This document shows, piece by piece, positions 37,245 through 43,479 of a DNA stretch of 43,479 nt. The notes under the pieces are model-generated. The model did no database searches. It saw nothing but the letters and a program-made list of their open reading frames with translations, and was not told the origin of the DNA. Location: assembly GCA_027318585.1 (NCBI GenBank), contig DAHVOW010000010.1, positions 1 to 43,479 on the forward strand, read 5' to 3'. This stretch comes from Methanobacteriaceae archaeon (lineage in GTDB: Archaea > Methanobacteriota > Methanobacteria > Methanobacteriales > Methanobacteriaceae). The position numbers and the translations under genes were made by a program. Each line of letters starts with the position of its first letter. Within the stretch, counting starts at the first letter, position 1.

Positions 37245-37880
37245 TCATTGCCGGGCCTTAGCCACTTTACGAGCGATTACCAACTCTCCAATGGCAATTA
37301 AACCGACAAAGAACTTTTCAAGACCTCCTGTAGCCCAAATAGCTTCACCGAAGGTTGAATTTTTGATCCTTCTTTCATAATCTTCAGGAGTAACTCTTTT
37401 ACCTGTTCTGCGTCGGGTTACAATGGCGGATGCCTCCATGAGTTCTTCCCAGGTAACACCCTTCAATTCTCGGGTCATGGCTTCAAAGATCTTATACACT
37501 TTAACTTCATAAAGCTGTGAAAGTGTTTTAACAATGTCGAAGGTGCGCACTACTCCCACCACCACATCTTCATCATCCAACACGGGAATACTAACCACTT
37601 TATGTTGAGATGCGTTTAGAACAGCCATACGGGCCGGATCATCCTGGTTAACGTGCACAATATCATCCTTACCATACATTATGTCGCTAACATTTTCCTG
37701 ACCTTCTCTCAGGCCCCGGGTCACATCCAGGGATGTGATCCATCCCACCAGCTTACCCTGACTGTTAACCACAGGTGTGGTGAATTTACGGTGTTCCTCC
37801 ATCTTAAGGGAGGCATCTATGATGCTATCATCGGGGCTGACTTTTATAAACTCTTTATCCATTATCTGTTTAACTTTCAT
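37245..37880 (-). CDS. CBS-domain protein
   Basis: The 211-residue protein has two CBS domains (about 1-58, with MDKEFIKVSPDDSIIDASLK, and 62-120, with VNQDDPARMAVLNAS). These usually bind adenine nucleotides. A C-terminal part of about 85 residues (residues 125-211; MTRELKGVTWEELMEASAIV) has no recognised fold. Its start overlaps the end of the six-cluster polyferredoxin gene by 11 bases, so the two proteins are made together. It could sense energy charge for that electron carrier; this is inference. AGAGGTTG precedes the ATG. Confidence 0.88.
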   Translation of the reverse strand: MKVKQIMDKEFIKVSPDDSIIDASLKMEEHRKFTTPVVNSQGKLVGWITSLDVTRGLREGQENVSDIMYGKDDIVHVNQDDPARMAVLNASQHKVVSIPVLDDEDVVVGVVRTFDIVKTLSQLYEVKVYKIFEAMTRELKGVTWEELMEASAIVTRRRTGKRVTPEDYERRIKNSTFGEAIWATGGLEKFFVGLIAIGELVIARKVAKARQ

Positions 37881-38637
37881 CTGGCAACCTCTCTTTTAGT
37901 TTTAAAGCCCCCACTGGGCACTTGGTAGAACAAACTTCACATAATACACATTTATCTTCATCTAAAGTCACCAGGTCTTCCCCAGATTTAATAGCATCCG
38001 CTGGACAGTTTTCTTCACAGACCTGACACTGCACACAGGTATCCTGGTCAATAAGAAGTTCCCTGGTTTTAATAACCGGCCCCAGTTCTCGTTTTAGGGT
38101 GATGGCAGTCTCTGGGCAGACACTTACACAAGCTCCGCAACCTACACAGGTAGCTTCGTTTATTTGGGCAACTTCTCCCTCTTCCACGGTTATGGCACCA
38201 GTTGGACAAAACCGGGTACAGATAGCGTGTGATTTACATTTTGCAGGATCTACCGAAATTTCTTTCATCCTCAGTTTTCGGTGGGGGGTTTTAAGGTCAT
38301 TTATACGGAATTCCACATCTTCATCCACCAGGGAAGTGCTTTTTAAAACATGGACTGCACCAACTGGGCAGGTCTGGGCACATATCTCACACTTAACACA
38401 GTTGTCAAGTATACGGGCCGGCCGGTTCACGGTGGCTTCCTGTATGGCATCCACGGGACATTCCTCCAAACAGAGATTACACCGCAAACAATCCGGTGAG
38501 ATGGTAATGAATTTATCCTCCAAGGCACCAGCATCTATTTCAGGATGGAAATCCTCTGGTTTCTCTTCCAGATCCAGTGATTTAAGGGCCACCTGGTTTT
38601 TCAGGGCCTCTTTTTTCTTTTTAAATATTATCTCCAT
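37870..38637 (-). CDS. Polyferredoxin with six [4Fe-4S] motifs
   Basis: The 255-residue protein holds six ferredoxin-type Cys clusters in series: CLRCNLCLEECP, CVKCEICAQTCP, CKSHAICTRFCP, CVGCGACVSVCP, CVQCQVCEENCP and CVLCEVCSTKCP. The third has the unusual spacing CxxxxxC with SHAI between the first cysteines, so its cluster may be atypical. The N-terminal 40 residues are charged. It should carry low-potential electrons among hydrogenase and ferredoxin-linked enzymes. GAGGGATATTA precedes the ATG. The preceding eha genes end 119 bases upstream. Confidence 0.9.
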   Translation of the reverse strand: MEIIFKKKKEALKNQVALKSLDLEEKPEDFHPEIDAGALEDKFITISPDCLRCNLCLEECPVDAIQEATVNRPARILDNCVKCEICAQTCPVGAVHVLKSTSLVDEDVEFRINDLKTPHRKLRMKEISVDPAKCKSHAICTRFCPTGAITVEEGEVAQINEATCVGCGACVSVCPETAITLKRELGPVIKTRELLIDQDTCVQCQVCEENCPADAIKSGEDLVTLDEDKCVLCEVCSTKCPVGALKLKERLPDES

Positions 38638-38748
38638 TAATATCCCTCTGTTTTTTGAAAAAACCTAATGAACTTAATGTTAAGTGCTATAGTTTTTTTT
38701 AAGTAACCTACCATATTAATACACCCATACTTATCCTGATATTAGGGG

Positions 38749-38763
38749 AGCCATCTTATGGCT
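38749..38763. repeat. Inverted repeat over the PfkB gene stop
   Basis: AGCCAT (38749-38754) and ATGGCT (38758-38763) form a perfect six-base stem with a three-base loop that spans the stop codon of the sugar-kinase gene. No T tract follows, so a terminator role is uncertain; it may only be chance. Confidence 0.35.
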
Positions 38764-39670
38764 TCTTTAAGTGGGGAATCTCATCCTGATAGGGCAGTCC
38801 AGTGCAGGCTCCATACTCCTGTATGCTGCAGGATGCTACGTAGTTACCTAAAACCCCCGCATCTTTTATATCATAACCCTGCAGGATTCCATATAAAAAT
38901 CCGGCGTTAAAGGCATCACCAGCTCCGGTGGTATCCTGACTGGGTACTTCAAAGGCATAGATCTGATGATATTCTTCACCATCGGAAACAAAACATCCTT
39001 CACTGCCATTTTTTATGGCCAGAATCTTCACATCATAATCAAAGAGCCTTTCCACCTGTTCTTCAAAATCCAGACCAGGAATAAGTACTTCCAATTCCTG
39101 TTGATTGAGAAGCAGAATGTCCGTTGCTGTTAACAGTTTCTTAAGACCTTTAAATCCTTTGTGAGCATATAACATTCCAGGGTCCATACTTACTGCAATA
39201 TCCTCCGGTATTCTTTCCAGAACAGCCTCCTGGGCCTTAATTGATTCTCCTACATATGAACTGAGATGTAACAGGTTACAATTGGCAGCATATACATAGT
39301 CTATTTCAGGTAGCTGTAACTGGTCATTAACTCCGGGATCAACGTAAAGGGCCCTTTCACCGTCCCCATCCACGAAACCATGCACAGCACCACTCCGGCC
39401 TTCCTGAGAGATGATGAGACCATTGGTGTCAACTTTCTCCTTTTCCAGATTATTTGTCAGTAATTGACCTTCCCTATCCCCAGCTATCTTGCCCAGAAAT
39501 CCGGTCTTAAGTCCCAGACGCGAGAGGCCAATGATGGTGTTGGCTGCCGAACCTCCACAGAACTCAGACACATTTTTGATGTAGGATTCTTCATCTGCCC
39601 CTGCTAATCGGTTCACCTGGTAAATACGGTCCAGATTAAGAGCTCCAAATCCAATAACATCCATGATCAT
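38756..39670 (-). CDS. PfkB-family carbohydrate kinase
   Basis: The 304-residue protein is a ribokinase-type sugar or nucleoside kinase. It has GGSAANTIIGLSRLG (about 39-53) near the substrate site and the catalytic signature DTTGAGDAFNAGFLYG (about 246-261), where Asp is the general base. The substrate cannot be read from sequence; from memory the Methanothermobacter homologue was called ribokinase. Its ATG overlaps the Ftr stop (ATGA), so it belongs to the 3' end of the eha transcript. A link to hydrogenase or methanofuran metabolism is unproven. Confidence 0.9.
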   Translation of the reverse strand: MIMDVIGFGALNLDRIYQVNRLAGADEESYIKNVSEFCGGSAANTIIGLSRLGLKTGFLGKIAGDREGQLLTNNLEKEKVDTNGLIISQEGRSGAVHGFVDGDGERALYVDPGVNDQLQLPEIDYVYAANCNLLHLSSYVGESIKAQEAVLERIPEDIAVSMDPGMLYAHKGFKGLKKLLTATDILLLNQQELEVLIPGLDFEEQVERLFDYDVKILAIKNGSEGCFVSDGEEYHQIYAFEVPSQDTTGAGDAFNAGFLYGILQGYDIKDAGVLGNYVASCSIQEYGACTGLPYQDEIPHLKKP

Positions 39671-40563
39671 TCGAACAACCCTTTAAGTTGTATATTATAT
39701 TGGCCTAGTTTTCCGCCGTAATTCCCTGCAGAAACCCCTAAAACACTTTCATATTCCAGTAGAACTTCGATCCCGACTTTCATGGCTTCCTGCACAGCTT
39801 CCAGATTTCGCCCATTGATTACAATCTCTGGAATATAATTCACTCCCGGAGGTACCTGGGATTCATCCTGGAGCAAACTGGATAGGGAAGGACAGTAAGG
39901 GTGGTTGGTGGTGGGACCGATCCAGGGGTAGTTCGTTTCGGGCTTGGAAGCCGCGGAACATATATCGAAGGGAGTGATCACTCCTTCCACTTGCCTGATG
40001 GCCTGGAGTGCCTCACGACCACCATCCAGGACTGCTTCCTTGTCACCACACATATACCAGAAGTTAGCACCCATGATACCAGTGGAGTATCCTAACTGGC
40101 GTTCAATTTTGAAATCAGGAATGGCAATGGGGACCACAATCATTTGCCTTCCATAGATCTCTTCCTCCCATTCATAACCATCTCCACAGTGCCCTACCTG
40201 TTTCATGGTACCGATGTATCCTTCTGGTTGGTAGGATGCATCAAAAAGAGAGGTAAAGGGTTTCACCAGGATGTCCTGGCGTATCCGGTAGGATAGTTCC
40301 ACCTCGAACTTGTCCAGATCATCACTATTATACCAGAACTGCAGGAGAGCCCCCTTTCTACCGTCAGGAGTGTGTTCCGGACTAACCCAGGACTCTATCC
40401 CTCCTTCTACTCGTCCGATAACTGTTCCAGGTGTGGATGTGGCGTCATAGGCAGCTCGGGTGAGAGTTTCATCATCATCAGCGGTAACCAGGGCTCTGCA
40501 ATATATTCCACTGAAGGCCTCGGCATAGGTATCGTCAATCTTACTCATAACATCGTTAGCCAT
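39667..40563 (-). CDS. ftr: Formylmethanofuran--tetrahydromethanopterin formyltransferase paralogue
   Basis: Ftr moves the formyl group from formylmethanofuran to tetrahydromethanopterin, an early step of CO2 reduction to methane. The 298-residue protein starts MANDVMSKIDDTYAEAFSGI and has family segments TPDGRKGALLQFW and NYGGKLGQYNIQLKGLFE. I chose ATG at 40563, in the context TAATATG just after the EhaR stop, rather than the open frame to 40617, as it matches the family N-terminus. It is encoded in the eha operon, so it is the second Ftr copy many Methanobacteriales have. Whether it is active is not clear from sequence. Confidence 0.9.
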   Translation of the reverse strand: MANDVMSKIDDTYAEAFSGIYCRALVTADDDETLTRAAYDATSTPGTVIGRVEGGIESWVSPEHTPDGRKGALLQFWYNSDDLDKFEVELSYRIRQDILVKPFTSLFDASYQPEGYIGTMKQVGHCGDGYEWEEEIYGRQMIVVPIAIPDFKIERQLGYSTGIMGANFWYMCGDKEAVLDGGREALQAIRQVEGVITPFDICSAASKPETNYPWIGPTTNHPYCPSLSSLLQDESQVPPGVNYIPEIVINGRNLEAVQEAMKVGIEVLLEYESVLGVSAGNYGGKLGQYNIQLKGLFE

Positions 40564-40564
40564 A

Positions 40565-41584
40565 TTAACCCAGCCCTCCAATTGATTCTCCCCGTATATG
40601 TTTTCTGAACTCTCCACTTTCTCTTTTCAAGCGTTCCAGGTTATGGGGAGTTACCACTTCCAACTGGGTATGGGTCGGGGGGAGTCGGGATGCCAATTCA
40701 CGGTTTACTGCATCTGATTTCAGGGCTTCTTTCGGATCAGTGGTATAATTATCTGTAAATTCCAGCACCTTTCGAGTACCCTCCCTTTTAAAGAGATCGG
40801 CTATTAAAGATAAAATTAGAGTGTTATCGGAAATAACTGCCACATTTGCCTCATCCAGGGCGTAATCGTTACCATTAAATGACACCGCCAGCCCATCTTC
40901 ATCTTGTGCAAAACGCAATGGTTCCACATCGGTTATACTGTCTCCGATGTAGATTAAATCCGAGCCCAGGTAGCCGAAGCGGTTCATTATATCCTCCACG
41001 GCCTCCTTCTTAGCGGATCCTCCCACGGGTTTAATATCATCCACCAGGGAATTGATCTTCATCTGGGGCAGTTCATCCCAGAATATTTGCTCCAAGTTTT
41101 CAAATTCCGGATTTTCAACTGCGGATTGTTTAAGCTCCATCAGATGATCCTTCTCTTCAGGATCCAGTTCCACTTTATCCAGATCCATGAAGGTGTAATA
41201 ACAGTTCTCCAGGGGGAATCCCAGTACCTGGCACAGCGCCTCCAGGTACTGCTGGTAACTGGTGCTGACAATGAAACTAGGCATGAGCTCTTGCAGGAAA
41301 GGCAGTGTTTCACTGGCTCCAGGCACTAGAAGAACGTTAGCTTCGGAAAAAGATTCTATATTCTGATTATTAGCACCATATGCCTTTAAAAATGGGGCGA
41401 TTAATTTTAGTGTGTTACCTGCGTTGTACCCTGGTCTTTCAATTTCCACCAGAATATCATCGTAGTGACTCACTATCTGGAAAAATCGCTCTCCCTGGGG
41501 TATGAAGTGCCCGGCCAGTTCAAATGCATTATCATTTAATGATATGGGTCCTTCACAATCTGATACCAGAAACCTCTCACCCAA
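40565..41584 (-). CDS. ehaR: Energy-converting hydrogenase A subunit R (HAD-like)
   Basis: The 339-residue protein has a HAD-superfamily layout with motif I VSDCEGPISLND, a Ser/Thr region FIVSTSYQQYLEAL and motif IV YIGDSITDVEPLRFA. Motif I has D-C-E instead of the usual D-x-D, so the nucleophile is kept and the acid is Glu. I assign it to EhaR (COG4030) by pattern and by its place in the eha cluster. The start is TTG at 41584, preceded by GGAGGA. It ends one base before the Ftr ATG. Its role in the hydrogenase is unknown. Confidence 0.85.
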   Translation of the reverse strand: MGERFLVSDCEGPISLNDNAFELAGHFIPQGERFFQIVSHYDDILVEIERPGYNAGNTLKLIAPFLKAYGANNQNIESFSEANVLLVPGASETLPFLQELMPSFIVSTSYQQYLEALCQVLGFPLENCYYTFMDLDKVELDPEEKDHLMELKQSAVENPEFENLEQIFWDELPQMKINSLVDDIKPVGGSAKKEAVEDIMNRFGYLGSDLIYIGDSITDVEPLRFAQDEDGLAVSFNGNDYALDEANVAVISDNTLILSLIADLFKREGTRKVLEFTDNYTTDPKEALKSDAVNRELASRLPPTHTQLEVVTPHNLERLKRESGEFRKHIRGESIGGLG

Positions 41585-41611
41585 TTAAAATCCTCCAGGA
41601 AGTTAGTAAAA

Positions 41612-42967
41612 TTAATTATCGGTTAATAATTTAACAGCACGTACTGGGCAAATGGATTCGCATTCACCACATTTAATGCATTTATCAGGATCCACATTCA
41701 CCACATCGTTTTCCAAGCTCATGGCATCCACAGGACATTTATTGACACACACTCCACAGGCCTGGCAACTGATCTGGTCAATCTTAACTTCACCACTGCG
41801 GGGACCTTCTACCTTCCGCCTTTTAAATAGTATCTGACCTTCCGAGGCCTGGAAGAATTCTTCAATTAAATTTATGGCCTGAACTGGACAGACCTGTACA
41901 CACTGGCCACAAGAAACACATTCTGTACTAATGTGAACCGGACTGGGTATTTCCAGTTGGATACAGTCCACCGGACACTCATTTATACAGGCCCCGCAGC
42001 CTATACATTCCTCTTCCAAGACGGCAATTTCTCTGCGGGGTGAGGTGGCTTCAATTATCTCACCTACATCCTCCAGTTCTAGGTCACCATCAACCAGGAA
42101 CCTAATTTCATCTTCAACTAAACTAGTAACATCCTGGGTAAATTCAGCCTCTTTATGTTCGTAACTAACTCTCCTGGCAATCTTTTCCAGGATAGAATCG
42201 ATTTTAACTGCCTCAGTGGCAAGTCTTTCACTATCCTTCTCCAGAAGCTCGGAAACGATCTCCATGGTTTTGATCTTACCATACGTTTGATAGGCCTTCT
42301 TTCGTGAGGAGTATTTAATGGCCGTGGACGGACAAACATCCATACATTCCTCGCATCGGGCACAGTAGGAGGGGTTGATATAGGGTAATTTACTGACTTT
42401 CCCTACGTTTATGGCCCCCCTGGAGGGGCAGACTCTGGTGCAGGTCATGCAACCAATACAGTCCTTCTGGTTCACCACAATGGCCTTACCACCCACCACT
42501 GATCGGGGCATTATCTCCCCGTATTTAATTGCCTCAGTAGGGCATACCCGGGAACAAAAACCACATCTGACACATTTATCTTCGTCTATTTCACTATGGG
42601 CCTCCTCAGTTCCGGAGGATATTAATTGTATTGCTCCAGTTCGGCAAGCATCTACACAAGCACCGCAGTGTATACACAGTTTGGTGTTGATGTTGGGAAC
42701 ATTCTCCAGGATAGGGTCTGAGAGGGTTGTTTTTATTTTAATAGCATCTTAGGGGCATGCCTCTCGACATAATACGCAACCTACACATTTTTCATCAATT
42801 TCCACCTGCTTGTAAGGTGGAACTTCGTGCAGGGCATCTACAGGACAGGATGGTAAGCAGGGACGGTCCTGACAATTCTCACATTTTTCATGGTCAATTT
42901 CGTATTCCACTTCCACTTCCCGGAGTGGCTTGTAAGTTTTTTTGGATTTAGGCTCAGTTTCGGCCAT
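41612..42967 (-). pseudogene. ehaQ: Polyferredoxin EhaQ-like, ten [4Fe-4S] motifs, interrupted by in-frame TAA
   Basis: From ATG at 42967 the frame reads MAETEPK... through two Cys clusters (CENCQDRPCLPSCP and CVGCVLCREACP), hits TAA at 42749-42751, and continues in the same frame with DAIKI, eight more clusters (CIHCGAC, CVRCGFC, CIGCMTC, CARCEEC, CIGCGAC, CVSCGQC, CQACGVC, CIKCGEC) and TAA/stop at 41612. Ten clusters is what I recall for EhaQ. The expected residue at the stop position lies between CP and DAI. An internal ATG at 42511 with GGGGAG upstream could give a 299-residue protein with six clusters. TAA is not used for selenocysteine or pyrrolysine. Confidence 0.88.
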
Positions 42968-42968
42968 A

Positions 42969-43479
42969 TTAACCAGCCCCCTGCGGTAGTTGAGATGCTT
43001 TAACCGTTATATGAATCACCCCTCCCTCCAGGCGAGGTTCATCCAGTAGGAAACGGGCCACATAATAACCCACCACTCCAAAGGGACAGGTCTGATAGCA
43101 GACACTGCAACGCAGGCACTTATCCGCATTCCTCTGGACCCCTTCCTCTTTGGTGTAGGTTATGGCTCCCGAGGGGCAGTCTGCCACACATAATCGGCAA
43201 TCATTGCATTTACCATTATCCCAGGTGATGATTCGCATCTTCAGGCGGTCAGTCATTTTCTGGATAATGTCTAGGATCAACTCATCATTGGTCACTATAT
43301 TATGAGCTTGATCTACAAATTCATTGATGGACAGGTCCACCCTGAACACCTCTCCCCCTTCCAGTTGTTTAATATTCTCTTCTTCATCTTCAATCCGCTT
43401 TTCCAGGGTGTTGACCAATAGTTGAATTATCTGTTTCTGTTCCTGTATATTGGACACGAAGATACCCTTAACGGCTCCC
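42969..43479 (-). CDS. ehaP: Ferredoxin-type eha polyferredoxin (EhaP-like), 5' end outside window
   Basis: The frame is open to the right edge (reading GAVKGIFVSNIQEQKQ there), so the true start may lie outside; an in-window GTG at 43457 has no good ribosome site. The visible part has a helical region with Glu/Lys (about 10-60) and two [4Fe-4S] motifs, CNDCRLCVADCP and CLRCSVCYQTCP, then a C-terminal beta tail. The stop is one base from the EhaQ ATG (TAATATG). Name by position in the eha cluster and cluster type; less sure than the other eha calls. Confidence 0.75.
   Translation of the reverse strand, partial: GAVKGIFVSNIQEQKQIIQLLVNTLEKRIEDEEENIKQLEGGEVFRVDLSINEFVDQAHNIVTNDELILDIIQKMTDRLKMRIITWDNGKCNDCRLCVADCPSGAITYTKEEGVQRNADKCLRCSVCYQTCPFGVVGYYVARFLLDEPRLEGGVIHITVKASQLPQGAG

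Noticed and set aside
38099..38668. 189-codon plus-strand frame opposite the polyferredoxin
   Set aside because: It is antisense to six ferredoxin Cys motifs; its Ser/Thr-rich translation reflects codon complement only.
38749..38763. Inverted repeat after the PfkB gene as intrinsic terminator
   Set aside because: No T tract follows on the minus strand, so I kept it only as a repeat of low confidence.
42749..42751. Stop codon read as selenocysteine or pyrrolysine
   Set aside because: The codon is TAA; selenocysteine uses UGA and pyrrolysine UAG, and no insertion element is evident.

Overview
The window reads as a chromosomal segment of a hydrogenotrophic methanogenic archaeon of the Methanobacteriales, most likely Methanobacterium or a close relative. 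The support is the 3' end of an Eha-type energy-converting hydrogenase operon (polyferredoxins, EhaR, a second formylmethanofuran:H4MPT formyltransferase), a MurT/GatD-like pair expected in a pseudomurein maker, archaeal CoA synthesis (phosphopantothenate synthetase), class III (QxSxEY) prepilins with an EppA-like peptidase, GGTGAT-type Shine-Dalgarno sites, TATA boxes and oligo-T terminators. From memory, the gene order around pyrG, hom, gatC, asnB and eha resembles Methanothermobacter; this was not checked.

Layout, left to right. 1-1669: a metallo-beta-lactamase protein cut by the window edge and a DUF2121 protein with a proteasome-like N-terminus, then a 0.5 kb gap holding a possible gene relic. 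2181-6191: a four-gene phosphorelay cassette (histidine kinase, Rcp1-like regulator, REC-PAS-PAS kinase, REC plus methanogen output domain). 6547-13374: bacterial-type excision repair, with uvrBA divergent from uvrC. 13439-14810: an M42 peptidase and a small membrane protein. 14836-26340: a pilus-like region. Two class III prepilins flank it, and in the middle is a rightward operon of four prepilin-like proteins, three of them with an unusual shared signal, G-[FY]-x-F-[ST]. Next come small membrane proteins, Dph6, UPF0201, UPF0200, a frameshifted phosphopantothenate synthetase, DUF2101 and the prepilin peptidase. 26367-36312: a leftward biosynthetic run of pyrG, GatD-like, MurT-like, an ApgM-family enzyme, homoserine dehydrogenase, ACT regulator, gatC, asnB and cysS, with tRNA-Cys just upstream of cysS. 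36511-43479: a YkgJ protein, a CBS protein, a six-cluster polyferredoxin, then the tail of the eha operon (PfkB kinase, Ftr paralogue, EhaR, EhaQ, EhaP-like).

How the genes work together. The right end couples H2 oxidation and ferredoxin reduction to the formylmethanofuran/formyl-H4MPT steps of methanogenesis. The ApgM-like, hom and ACT genes probably form a threonine-branch unit. The pilus region holds secreted subunits and their processing enzyme, but no assembly ATPase or platform protein was seen here.

Three single-base anomalies sit in otherwise well conserved genes: a +1 base in phosphopantothenate synthetase near 23175, an in-frame TAA in the ten-cluster polyferredoxin at 42749-42751, and C instead of U at tRNA-Cys position 73 (base 36360). 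They may be assembly errors or real; read-level checking would decide. No CRISPR array, intact insertion sequence or prophage was seen.
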